From contig JAPOXK010000006.1 of the NCBI GenBank assembly GCA_026707145.1, forward strand, positions 61,631-125,630: a stretch of 64,000 nucleotides of DNA, in the 5' to 3' direction. The DNA comes from Chloroflexota bacterium (GTDB lineage: Bacteria; Chloroflexota; Dehalococcoidia; Bin125). A model generated the notes under the pieces. The model had not been told where the DNA came from and did no database searches. It saw nothing but the letters and a program-made list of their open reading frames with translations. Made by a program: the position numbers and the translations under genes. This document shows positions 1-8,477 of the stretch, in pieces. Each line of letters begins with the position of its first letter. The first letter of the stretch is position 1.

Positions 1-625
1 CTGCGGCGCCGGTGGCCGTGCGAGCTTGGAGGATCGCCGTCACCTCGATCGCAACGGTCGCCCCTCCTAGATCAACCGCGGCCACCACCACATCCACAAG
101 GTCCACAAGCTGCCGGATACCACTCACCATCACTGTCGTCGCCGACAGCTCCGGCTCTCCGACCTCGAATCCCAATGGTGGAGGGTTCGCGTGCACCACG
201 GTCACCGGCAGCGAGCGCTGCTCTACCGGTTCCAGGATCACCTCCACGGATTCCGGCGTGACCGAGCGGACTCGCACCTCGTCCGCCAAGGACCGTACAC
301 GCACCGGTACGTTGTGCGATCCCGCTTCGAGTCCCGCCAGGTCCACGGTCGCGACGAAGTCATCCGCGATCACCGCCTGCACACTCGACTCGCTGCCCGC
401 GATATTGATGGAGGCCGTGGGCAGCCGGTTGGCCGGTGCGAGGCCGTTCGGCGTGTTGACCGCCTCGACTGCCAACCCGAATCCCAGCCGTTCCTCTACT
501 GTTTCCAGCTCGGAGTCAGTCACCAAAAACCAGATCACGAGCGCAAGAATCACGGAGACCGTGGCGAGGATGAGGTTGCTCGCCAGGCTCCGCCCGCGCC
601 GGCGCGATCGTCGCCAGCCCCGCAG
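1..625 (-). CDS. cdaR: YbbR/CdaR-like c-di-AMP cyclase regulator (partial, 3' end outside window)
   Basis: The reading frame begins just after cdaA and runs off the left edge, giving about 208 residues. It starts with a basic stretch and one membrane segment (residues ~13-33), then extracytoplasmic YbbR-type beta repeats with phrases such as VRSVTPESVEVILEP. The family regulates the membrane diadenylate cyclase CdaA, and the order cdaA-cdaR is the usual one. No ATG, GTG or TTG lies in frame near the start. The best start is CTG at 625, with a GGAGG nine bases upstream inside the end of cdaA. The family call is firm and the start codon is inferred. Confidence 0.8.
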   Translation of the reverse strand, partial: MRGWRRSRRRGRSLASNLILATVSVILALVIWFLVTDSELETVEERLGFGLAVEAVNTPNGLAPANRLPTASINIAGSESSVQAVIADDFVATVDLAGLEAGSHNVPVRVRSLADEVRVRSVTPESVEVILEPVEQRSLPVTVVHANPPPLGFEVGEPELSATTVMVSGIRQLVDLVDVVVAAVDLGGATVAIEVTAILQARTATGAA

Positions 626-629
626 TATC

Positions 630-1460
630 TCAGGCCTCCGTCCGCGACGTACGTAGCCGGAACTCGCGCCAGGCGCCGTTCGTGAGGGTACCAAGCAGCG
701 TGCGCAACCGCTGCTCGTTGAGCCGCTGCACGAGCCGCCCGCCCATTGCCACCGAGATCAGGCCCGTCTCCTCGGACACCACGACCGCGATGGCGTCGGT
801 CTGTTCGCTGATCCCCAGCGCCGCCCGATGGCGAAGCCCCACATGCGCGCCACGGACCGCCCGCTGCGGCGACACGGGCAGCGTGCAGGCGGCTGCAACC
901 ACTCGCTCCGGCCGCAGCAATACAGCCCCGTCGTGCAGCGGAGAATTCGGGTAGAAGATCCCCTCCAACAGCGCGGGCGTCGGTAGCGCATCGACAGGCG
1001 TCCCCGTATCGGCGATCTCTTGCAATCCCGTCTCCCGCTCGATCACCATCAACGCCCCCGCGCGCTGCGTCGACAGCTCACCAGCCGCCACGCTCACCGC
1101 ATCGATCAACGAGTCGTAGCCGTCCCGTCTCACGCCGACGAGCGAGCGCACCCCCGTCCGCCCCACGCGCTCCAGGGCACGGCGGAACTCCGGTTGGAAC
1201 ACGATCAGCACGAACAAGGCCAACACGGCGAGGGCGTTGTTGACCAGCCAGCTCAGCACGGCGAGGTCGAACACACGGCTCACCAGCACGATCGCCACCA
1301 CCACGATGCCGATGCCGCGCACCACCGGCATCGCGCTTGTGCCACGCACCAAGCGCAGCAACGCAAAGATCACGAAGGCCAAGATCGCGACCTCAAATAC
1401 CGCTGGCCAGCCGAAGCCGGAAAACACGTCCGTAATAGCGTCGAAGAGGTCGTCGTTCAT
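630..1460 (-). CDS. cdaA: Diadenylate cyclase CdaA
   Basis: The protein has 276 residues: about three N-terminal transmembrane helices (residues ~18-100) and then a DisA_N catalytic domain. The two hallmark motifs are present: LHDGAVLL (the DGA motif) and RHRAALG (the RHR motif). The family condenses two ATP into the second messenger c-di-AMP at the membrane. The downstream cdaR-like frame follows within a few bases, so the pair should be co-transcribed. A further C-terminal segment contains the conserved ETGLISVA strand. The length matches CdaA rather than the longer DisA. Confidence 0.93.
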   Translation of the reverse strand: MNDDLFDAITDVFSGFGWPAVFEVAILAFVIFALLRLVRGTSAMPVVRGIGIVVVAIVLVSRVFDLAVLSWLVNNALAVLALFVLIVFQPEFRRALERVGRTGVRSLVGVRRDGYDSLIDAVSVAAGELSTQRAGALMVIERETGLQEIADTGTPVDALPTPALLEGIFYPNSPLHDGAVLLRPERVVAAACTLPVSPQRAVRGAHVGLRHRAALGISEQTDAIAVVVSEETGLISVAMGGRLVQRLNEQRLRTLLGTLTNGAWREFRLRTSRTEA

Positions 1461-1596
1461 GAGCGCCCCGCGAATCCGGCCGACGCGTCACCTATCGCGC
1501 GCGCCTGACGCCGCACTAGGGACATCCCGGCCCCTGGCAACGACATTCTCGCTCGTACGGCCCACTCATCGGGCCTGCATCGCCCACGTGTGACCG

Positions 1597-2523
1597 TCAA
1601 TCCTGGCCCACTAGGCGCCACAACACCGCTTGCTGGGCATGCAACCGGTTCTCAGCCTGCGCGAACACCACCGATTGCTCGCTTTCGATCGCCGCGTCCG
1701 TGATCTCCTCACCGCGATGGGCGGGAAGGTCGTGCATCACGATCGCTCCCGGACGAGCAAGCGCCAGCAACTCCCGTGAAACCTGATAGCCGAGGAACGC
1801 GCGCCGCCGCGCGGCGGCTTCATCCTCTTGCCCCATGCTGGTCCAGACATCCGTGTAGACGACGTCGGCCCCGGCAACCGCTTCCCGGGGGTCTTCCAGG
1901 AGCCGGATGCTGCCGCCCGACGCCTCCCCCCGACTCGCCGCCACTGTCGTGCTGGCCTCGTCCAGCGTGAACGCCGGCGGCGATGCCAGGCGCACATGCA
2001 TTCCCACGGAGGCCGCCCCAAGCGCCAGGGAGCGCGCCACGTTGTTGCCATCTCCGACGTAGGCCAGCGTATGTCCCTGTGTTCCTCCCAGCTGCTCCCG
2101 AACGGTGAGCAGATCCGCGAGCGCCTGGCAGGGATGCTCCCAATCGGATAGGGCGTTGATCACCGGCACGCCGGACCAATCCGCAAGCTCGACCAGCACC
2201 TCCTGGCTGAAGGTGCGGCAGGCGATGGCGTCGCAGTAGCCGCCGAGCACGCGCGCCACGTCTTTGACGGGCTCGCGCTTACCCAGCCCCACCTCCGCCG
2301 GGGACAGATAGAGCGCTGTACCACCCAACCGCTGCATGGCCAATTCGAAGGAGACCCGCGTCCGCAGCGAAGGTTTCTCGAACAGCAGCGCCAGCGATCG
2401 CCCGGCACATGCTCGCCCATGCGGACCGCTCGGATCGGCCTTCTGAGCCTGCGCTCTATCCAACAAGAGCTCGATATCGGCAGGCGGTAGATCGGCGATC
2501 GCCAGCAACGAACGGGGCCACAT
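1597..2523 (-). CDS. argF: Ornithine carbamoyltransferase
   Basis: This enzyme makes citrulline from ornithine and carbamoyl phosphate in arginine synthesis. The 308-residue protein shows the carbamoyl-phosphate motif SLRTRVSFE, the HPCQALADL motif and, near the C terminus, HDLPAHRGEE followed by QAENRLHAQ. Most ornithine carbamoyltransferases have HCLP at the third site. The Cys-to-Asp form is one I recall from Chloroflexota homologues. The frame is open 40 codons further upstream, but ATG at 2523 has a GGAGG nine bases before it and matches the family start. It diverges from comEA. Confidence 0.9.
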   Translation of the reverse strand: MWPRSLLAIADLPPADIELLLDRAQAQKADPSGPHGRACAGRSLALLFEKPSLRTRVSFELAMQRLGGTALYLSPAEVGLGKREPVKDVARVLGGYCDAIACRTFSQEVLVELADWSGVPVINALSDWEHPCQALADLLTVREQLGGTQGHTLAYVGDGNNVARSLALGAASVGMHVRLASPPAFTLDEASTTVAASRGEASGGSIRLLEDPREAVAGADVVYTDVWTSMGQEDEAAARRRAFLGYQVSRELLALARPGAIVMHDLPAHRGEEITDAAIESEQSVVFAQAENRLHAQQAVLWRLVGQD

Positions 2524-2646
2524 CGACACCAACCTCCGCAAAGGGCGCCTACTATAGCAGTCGATAGCAGTTAGCCTGCGGCGCACCCGACGCGATGCGA
2601 TTCCGCCGGACGAGCGCACGAGGCCAACGATGGGGGCGCTCACTTC

Positions 2647-3192
2647 TTGCGCGCACTCCTAAGGCAACCCGTCTGGTGGCCCGCCGCCACCTTGTTCTTG
2701 CTGCTGGTCGCCGGATTGGCCGTCCTCGCCGCCGATTCCGCGAGCGTGCCACAGCCACCGCAGCATCTCTCACCAGAAGAGCGCTCCATCCGGGTCTGGG
2801 TGGACGGTGAGGTCGCGCAGCCCGGCGAGTACGAACTCAGCGCCGCAGCGACTTTAGGAGACGCCGTCATGGCTGCGGGCGGACTACTCGACTCCGCCCG
2901 CGGCGACATCGACCCTACGCTGCAACTCTTCGATGGAGTCCATGTCTTTCTCGCTGCCAGCGCAGACGAGGTTCCTTCTGCCCCACAGCGCATCGCATAC
3001 CGTGTCGACCTCAACCGAGCCTCCCCCGCCGAACTCATGGCGCTACCGGGCATCGGGGAGAGGCGCGCGAAAGCCCTCATCGACGCACGCCTAGACGAGC
3101 CCTTTGCGTCGCTACAGGATGTGGTGGATCGGGGCCTGCTGCCCCGCAGCATCGCCGAGACACTGCGGCCGCTGGTGGGCGTATCCCCGTGA
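2647..3192 (+). CDS. comEA: ComEA-like DNA-binding competence protein (SLBB plus helix-hairpin-helix)
   Basis: A 181-residue membrane-anchored protein. A TTG start is followed by one hydrophobic segment (residues ~10-28), a SLBB-like domain (IRVWVDGEVAQPGEYEL, residues ~47-105) and tandem helix-hairpin-helix motifs (VDLNRASPAELMALPGIGE and a following copy, residues ~118-175). The family binds incoming double-stranded DNA at the cell surface during transformation. Its stop overlaps the comEC start in a GTGA arrangement, which indicates translational coupling. The start codon is less certain than the function. Confidence 0.88.
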   Translation: MRALLRQPVWWPAATLFLLLVAGLAVLAADSASVPQPPQHLSPEERSIRVWVDGEVAQPGEYELSAAATLGDAVMAAGGLLDSARGDIDPTLQLFDGVHVFLAASADEVPSAPQRIAYRVDLNRASPAELMALPGIGERRAKALIDARLDEPFASLQDVVDRGLLPRSIAETLRPLVGVSP

Positions 3193-5639
3193 TCACCTGC
3201 GGTCGGAGCTTGTACCCGACTCACCACCTTCTCGCGCTGCCGTTGTTGGCCATTTGCCTCGCCTTCGTCGCAGGCGTCGCCACCGCAACCGGCTTCGACA
3301 GCGACGCTATCGAACTTGCGGCGCTCGCGGTCGTCGCCGTGGCCAGCAGCCCCCTCACCTGGCGCCGCAAGCGGGCAGCATTCGTCTTGGCGATTCTCAT
3401 CCCGTTGGCCTTCGCGGCCGGTCTCTCCCGCGCTGACGACGGACCGCCCACGTTCGGAAACGTCGCGTCCGTCTCCGGTGAGCGCGTTGAGGTGACGGGC
3501 GTTATCGCCGAGGACATCGAGCGGCGCGGCACGGACCAACGCCTTCGCCTCAACGTTGAGACGCTAAAGATCGGCGCCGAGCAGATCGATGCAGATGGGA
3601 CGGTGCTCATCCACGCACCGCTCGGCCCCGCGTACGCCTACGGCGACCGGCTACGGATGACCACTACGCTGCGCCCGGTGCCGGCTGCCCCTCCGATGCT
3701 TCGAGACCTCTTGTCCGAGCGGGGTATTAGCGCGACCGGCGCCGCGTCCAGCGTCGAGATCCTTGCACACGGTCAAGGCGAACCTCTGCGCGCCGCTATC
3801 GGCGAGGCCCGGCTGGACGTCGATCGCGCGTTGGCGCATGCGCTCGATGAGCCGCTGGCCGGACTTGCCCAAGGCATCGCGACGGGACGACGCGGCACGT
3901 TGGAACCGGAGTTCCGCACGGACCTCAACGACACCAGTCTTTCGCACCTCGTCGTCATCTCGGGCAGTAATGTCACCATCTTGGCGACCCTGCTCGTCGG
4001 CGCTATCGCTTGGGCGATCGGTCGCAGATGGGCAGTCGTTATCGCCATCGCCTTGATGGGTGCCTACGCTGTGTTCGTCGGCGCGGATCCCCCCGTCATC
4101 CGCGCCGCAATCATGACCTCGCTTTTTCTTGGCGCCAGCGTCCTAGGTCGACCCAACAGCGCCGTGCCCGCGGTCACTTTCGCCGCCGCGATCATGCTGG
4201 CGGCTGATCCCTCGCTGATCACCGATCTTTCCTTCCAACTCTCTTTCGCCGCCACATCGGCGCTCGCCCTCCTGGCGACGCCGCTACGCGAACGCATCAC
4301 GGCGCAACTTGGTGCTGGGCCGGAGGCAGGAACAGGGAGCGCGACTCTGATCCGAATAGCGATCGAAACCGCTGTGATCACCGCCGTCGCGACGGCCGCC
4401 ACGTTGCCACTCATCGCCCTCTACTTTGAACGACTCTCCCTCGTTGCGGTGCCCGCCAACCTCCTAGTCACGCCAACCTTCCCTCTGCTCTTCCTCGGCA
4501 GTCTTATTACCGGTATCGCCGGCACCATCTCCGCCACACTCGGCAGCAGCGTCGGCTGGATGATCGCCTGGCTGCCGCTCTCTTGGTTCGTCGAAGTCGC
4601 GCAGAGACTCGCCGATCTGCCGTTCGCCGCGGCCCAAATCGAGGGATTCGATCTCTGGCACGCCTTCGTGCTCTACGGCGTCTTGATCACGCTTGCCGCT
4701 CGGATCTGTCGCCGCCGACCGAATCAAGCGCGGCGACGATGGATCCTGCCATCCATGGAAGCGCCGGTCGCCTGGCTCGCCACGGGCGTCCTAATTGCAA
4801 TCAATATTGTCGTCTGGTCCACGATCACCGAAGAAAATAATGATGACGATCTCCTCGTTCACGCTCTCGACGTCGGTCAGGGAGACGCAACGCTTATTCG
4901 TGACCCGCATGGAGCCACCGTACTGATCGATGGAGGACCCGACGAGCGGATCATCATTCAACGCCTCGCCGATGTACTGCCCTTGGGTGAACGCTCGATC
5001 GAAGCGATCGTGGCGACGCACCCCCAAGCCGACCACATCAACGGTCTCTTCGGCGTGATGGAACGCTATCGCGTCGACGCGCTCTACGTCGCTCCCGCGC
5101 AGAAACTCACGGAACCGGGTCGCCGGCTCGTGGCAGCGGCGATCGAGCGCGGGGTGGCCGTGGAAACGCTCTGGGCAGGAATGCAGCTTCGCCTTTCGGA
5201 GGAAAGCATCCTCGACGTGCTCGCGCCTCCATCACCCATCGTCGACAGCACGGCGACCGCGATCACAAGCGCCGGGATCAACAACGCCAGCCTCGTCATA
5301 CGGCTGGCGCACGGTGATGTCCGCTTCCTCTTCACCGCGGATATCGAGGCACCAGCGGAGCTGCGCCTAGCGAGCGCGCCCGGTGACCTTGCTGCCACAG
5401 TGCTCAAGATCCCGCATCACGGCAGCGACAGCTCCACCACGGACCTGCTGCTTCGCCGGGTGCAACCGGCCATCGCGGTCATCAGCGCCGGATCGGACAA
5501 CCCTCATGGCCATCCAGATGAGAGCGTCCTCCAGCGCCTCACAGACGTGACCGTGCTCCGCACCGACGAGCGCGGCACGATCACGTTCCGATCAGACGCC
5601 GCCACCTTGCGCGTCAGCAGCGACCGCCTATCGCCCTAG
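3189..5639 (+). CDS. comEC: ComEC/Rec2 DNA internalisation channel
   Basis: An 816-residue polytopic protein with the ComEC domain order: N-terminal membrane segments and a DUF4131 region (to ~residue 190), the Competence domain with many helices (~210-520), and a C-terminal metallo-beta-lactamase-like domain (~555-810). In that last domain THPQADHINGL carries the HxxxDH metal motif and IPHHGSDSS a later ligand. The family carries single-stranded DNA across the inner membrane, and the C-terminal domain is thought to degrade the non-transported strand. It starts at a GTG overlapping the comEA stop. With comEA it suggests natural competence. Confidence 0.93.
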   Translation: MITCGRSLYPTHHLLALPLLAICLAFVAGVATATGFDSDAIELAALAVVAVASSPLTWRRKRAAFVLAILIPLAFAAGLSRADDGPPTFGNVASVSGERVEVTGVIAEDIERRGTDQRLRLNVETLKIGAEQIDADGTVLIHAPLGPAYAYGDRLRMTTTLRPVPAAPPMLRDLLSERGISATGAASSVEILAHGQGEPLRAAIGEARLDVDRALAHALDEPLAGLAQGIATGRRGTLEPEFRTDLNDTSLSHLVVISGSNVTILATLLVGAIAWAIGRRWAVVIAIALMGAYAVFVGADPPVIRAAIMTSLFLGASVLGRPNSAVPAVTFAAAIMLAADPSLITDLSFQLSFAATSALALLATPLRERITAQLGAGPEAGTGSATLIRIAIETAVITAVATAATLPLIALYFERLSLVAVPANLLVTPTFPLLFLGSLITGIAGTISATLGSSVGWMIAWLPLSWFVEVAQRLADLPFAAAQIEGFDLWHAFVLYGVLITLAARICRRRPNQARRRWILPSMEAPVAWLATGVLIAINIVVWSTITEENNDDDLLVHALDVGQGDATLIRDPHGATVLIDGGPDERIIIQRLADVLPLGERSIEAIVATHPQADHINGLFGVMERYRVDALYVAPAQKLTEPGRRLVAAAIERGVAVETLWAGMQLRLSEESILDVLAPPSPIVDSTATAITSAGINNASLVIRLAHGDVRFLFTADIEAPAELRLASAPGDLAATVLKIPHHGSDSSTTDLLLRRVQPAIAVISAGSDNPHGHPDESVLQRLTDVTVLRTDERGTITFRSDAATLRVSSDRLSP

Positions 5640-5691
5640 CCGCATCGCCCCCATGGGGGACGCCGGAGGCAGGCCCGGCTAGACTCCCGCT

Positions 5692-6417
5692 ATGCCTCGA
5701 CCCGACAGTCGGCAGCCGCGGGATATGCGTCCCCTCACAATCGAGACCGGCGTCCAAGTGCACGCCGAAGGCTCGGCGATGATCGCCCTCGGCCTGACAC
5801 GCGTACTCTGCGCCGTCTCGGTCGAGGAGCGAGTGCCGCCCTTCCTGCGCGGCAGCGGGGCGGGCTGGATCACTGCCGAGTACGGCATGCTGCCGCGCAG
5901 CACGAACACGCGCTCTCCGCGCGAGACCAGCCGGATCGGCGGCCGCACCCACGAGATCCAGCGATTGATCGGCCGCAGCTTGCGCGCCGTCGCCAACCTC
6001 GACCTGCTCGGCGAACGGACTTTCACCGTCGACTGCGACGTCATCCAAGCCGACGGCGGCACCCGCACGGCTGCCATCACCGGAGGCTACATCGCGCTGG
6101 CGCTCGCGATGCAGCGCCTCGTAGCGGACGGCCTCTACGCCGCAGTTCCTCTTACCGATGCCGTCGCAGCCACCAGTGTGGGGCTGGTCGATGGCGAAGT
6201 ACGCCTTGACCTGGCTTACGAAGAAGACTCACAGGCCGATGTCGATTTCAACATCGTCAAGACGAGCGCTGGAGTTTACGTCGAGATCCAAGGCACCGCA
6301 GAGGGCCAAGCCTTCTCGCGCGACGCCATGAACGCAATCCTTGATGTCGCCGATGCGGGCCTCGACACGCTCTTCCAAGCCCAACTCGATACGCTTGCCA
6401 CGGCGGATAACGCTTAG
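5692..6417 (+). CDS. rph: Ribonuclease PH
   Basis: The 241-residue protein is co-linear with RNase PH. It contains the N-terminal [13 protein letters not shown] segment, the RTNTR-like stretch ([18 protein letters not shown]), [19 protein letters not shown] around the active site, and [15 protein letters not shown]. RNase PH is a phosphate-dependent 3'-5' exoribonuclease that trims tRNA 3' ends. The start at 5692 keeps the canonical N terminus. It is a stand-alone gene, convergent with the HIT protein 15 bases downstream. Confidence 0.95.
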   Translation: MPRPDSRQPRDMRPLTIETGVQVHAEGSAMIALGLTRVLCAVSVEERVPPFLRGSGAGWITAEYGMLPRSTNTRSPRETSRIGGRTHEIQRLIGRSLRAVANLDLLGERTFTVDCDVIQADGGTRTAAITGGYIALALAMQRLVADGLYAAVPLTDAVAATSVGLVDGEVRLDLAYEEDSQADVDFNIVKTSAGVYVEIQGTAEGQAFSRDAMNAILDVADAGLDTLFQAQLDTLATADNA

Positions 6418-6432
6418 CGCGCCGCACCCCGC

Positions 6433-7095
6433 TCAGGCATACTCGCCCAGAAACGTACCCCCCAGCAGATGCACATGCGCCTTCTCGCCGCCCAGCTGAA
6501 CGGCATCGGCGGGAAAGTTCGAGAGTAAGCGAAAGCCTTTCGCGCTGAGATCCCAACCCGCATCCACCACATCCGCCCCGAACGCACGGATATCTTGCCA
6601 GAACTCGGTTTGGCGCTGCTCCAGGCCCGTGGGCACAGACAGCACCGTGACCGGTGCCTCAGGAATCACCGGGCGCGCATCATAGAAAATCGCGTGGCCG
6701 GTCCGCGACAGCTCCTGATCGCTGGCGGCGCGCACGATATCGACGATCGAACGACCGTCCTGACCCCGAACTTCCAACTGGGCCTCCGTCCGGTCCAGGA
6801 TATGGATGTGCCCGTGGGATTGGCTTTGCATAGCCAGCGCCCCGAAGTTGGACAGCAAACGAAAGCCATCAGGGGCGTGCGCTTGCCCCATCGCCTGGGC
6901 AGCCCGCCCCACCGGACCAAGATCGGACCAGAGTTCGCTCTGGGTTCGATGCGTTCTGGGCACCGCCAGCATCATGACGGGCGTCCAGTTGAGCACGTTA
7001 TCGAAGACGACCACGTCGGCATCTTGATAACGGATCTTGGCGGGCTCCCGCCCCTCCACGATCGCACAGAAGACGCAGTTAACGTGAGTCGTCAT
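6433..7095 (-). CDS. Tandem HIT-domain protein (histidine-triad nucleotide hydrolase/transferase family)
   Basis: A 220-residue protein built from two HIT-like halves. The first begins with a CxxC element (residues 7-10) and ends with a canonical triad, HGHIHIL (His94, His96, His98). The second repeats the phrase GFRLLSNF and ends KAHVHLLGG, where the first triad position is not His, so it may be weakened. HIT proteins cleave or transfer nucleoside monophosphate groups. The substrate is unknown. The frame is open further upstream, but ATG at 7095 starts the typical HIT N terminus (MTTHVNCVFC). It is divergent from the DUF1015 gene. Confidence 0.75.
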   Translation of the reverse strand: MTTHVNCVFCAIVEGREPAKIRYQDADVVVFDNVLNWTPVMMLAVPRTHRTQSELWSDLGPVGRAAQAMGQAHAPDGFRLLSNFGALAMQSQSHGHIHILDRTEAQLEVRGQDGRSIVDIVRAASDQELSRTGHAIFYDARPVIPEAPVTVLSVPTGLEQRQTEFWQDIRAFGADVVDAGWDLSAKGFRLLSNFPADAVQLGGEKAHVHLLGGTFLGEYA

Positions 7096-7174
7096 CGTCG
7101 ATCCGGAATGCCAGTCACGGCACGGGCCCGCACCTACGGGCCTTGTCAGTTTACGGCGCTCTATCATGTGAGCG

Positions 7175-8458
7175 ATGGTCGACCTCCAGCCTTTCACCGG
7201 CCTGCGCTACAACCTCGCCCGGGTCGGCGACTGGGGATCGGTCCTCGCACCGCCCTACGACGTCATCGACGACGCGCAGCGGCGTGATCTGATCTCGCGC
7301 AGCCCCTACCAGATCACGCATCTCGAAACCGCCAGTACGGACGCGGGGATCGCAAAGGCGGCGGAGACGCTGCGCCACTGGCGCGCCGCTCGCGTGCTCG
7401 AACGCGAGCAGCGTCCGGCCTACTACTTGCTCGAGCAGCGCTTCAGTCACGAGGGCCGCGAGCGCTCACGTCTCTGTCTCTTCGCGCGCGCGCGCATCCT
7501 GCCCTGGACAGAGGGCACCGTCCTGCCTCACGAGTGGACCATGGCGACCCCCAAGAAAGCCCGCACGGCGCTACGGCGCGCCGCACGCGCGGATCTCTCG
7601 CCGCTTCTGGCAGTCGTCCCAGATCGTGATCGCCAACTCGGATCACTCTTCGACCAAGCGCTGCAGGAGGAACCCGTCGTAACGGGCTCCGATCCCAATG
7701 GCGACCATCACCGGCTCCGCGTCATCGACCAGCCGGACGCCGTGGAGGCGCTGCGCGCCGCCCTGGCACGCGAGCCTGTTTATATGGCCGACGGGCATCA
7801 CCGCTACGAGTCCGCCCTCGCCGACCGCGACCGCGCCGCGGCGGAGGCCGCCGACTGGACCGGTGAGGAGCCGGAGAACTTCGTCCTCATGGGAATAGTG
7901 CGCGCGGGCGACCCCGGCCTCATCGTTGGTCCGACCCACCGCCTGCTCCACATCGACGGACCAAGCGATGCCTTGCGCGAGACGCGCGCGCGCTTCGAGG
8001 TACGCGACATCGGGCCGCTGAGCGACGGCCCCGAGCGCCTGTTGCGTGCCATGACCGAGGTCGCGCCCCAGGGAATCGCGTTCGGATCGGTCGGGCTCAC
8101 CCCCGGCCGCTGCCACCTGCTGGTCGTCACCGACGCAACGCTCAGCCTCCTGCCCGAGTCCCTCCCCGCATCCTGGAGCAAGCTGGCCGTGGCGATGCTC
8201 CATTCCGTTCTGCTAGAGCCGCTCTTCGGTATCGACGACCTCGTGCTCCATTCGGGGCAGGCCGTGACCTACGCACATGAGGCAGAGCCCGCCTTCACAG
8301 CCGTACGCAACGGCGAAGCGCGCTGTGCTTTTCTGCTCAATCCGCCGCCGCTCGATCAGATCTTCGCGACAGCGCGCACGGGCGACCGGATGCCACAGAA
8401 GAGCACCTACTTCAAACCGAAGCTCCCAACCGGCGCGGTGCTCTACGCGTTTGACTGA
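7175..8458 (+). CDS. DUF1015 family protein
   Basis: The 427-residue protein is full length for DUF1015, with the conserved N terminus (LAPPYDVID, residues ~25-33), the central motif YMADGHHRYE (residues ~200-209) and the C-terminal PPPLDQI...MPQKSTYFKPK signature. The biochemical role is not established. In many genomes the gene sits beside serA or a serine-pathway aminotransferase, and here it converges on serA, which suggests a link with serine or phosphoserine metabolism. The motif carrying two adjacent His residues and an Arg suggests phosphate handling, but that is inference. Confidence 0.88.
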   Translation: MVDLQPFTGLRYNLARVGDWGSVLAPPYDVIDDAQRRDLISRSPYQITHLETASTDAGIAKAAETLRHWRAARVLEREQRPAYYLLEQRFSHEGRERSRLCLFARARILPWTEGTVLPHEWTMATPKKARTALRRAARADLSPLLAVVPDRDRQLGSLFDQALQEEPVVTGSDPNGDHHRLRVIDQPDAVEALRAALAREPVYMADGHHRYESALADRDRAAAEAADWTGEEPENFVLMGIVRAGDPGLIVGPTHRLLHIDGPSDALRETRARFEVRDIGPLSDGPERLLRAMTEVAPQGIAFGSVGLTPGRCHLLVVTDATLSLLPESLPASWSKLAVAMLHSVLLEPLFGIDDLVLHSGQAVTYAHEAEPAFTAVRNGEARCAFLLNPPPLDQIFATARTGDRMPQKSTYFKPKLPTGAVLYAFD

Positions 8459-8477
8459 CGCTTGATTGACGCGCGCC

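Noticed and set aside
1460..1597. GGCCC...GGGCC inverted repeat between argF and cdaA as a terminator
   Set aside because: The stem is only five base pairs with no U-run, and the two genes may be co-transcribed.
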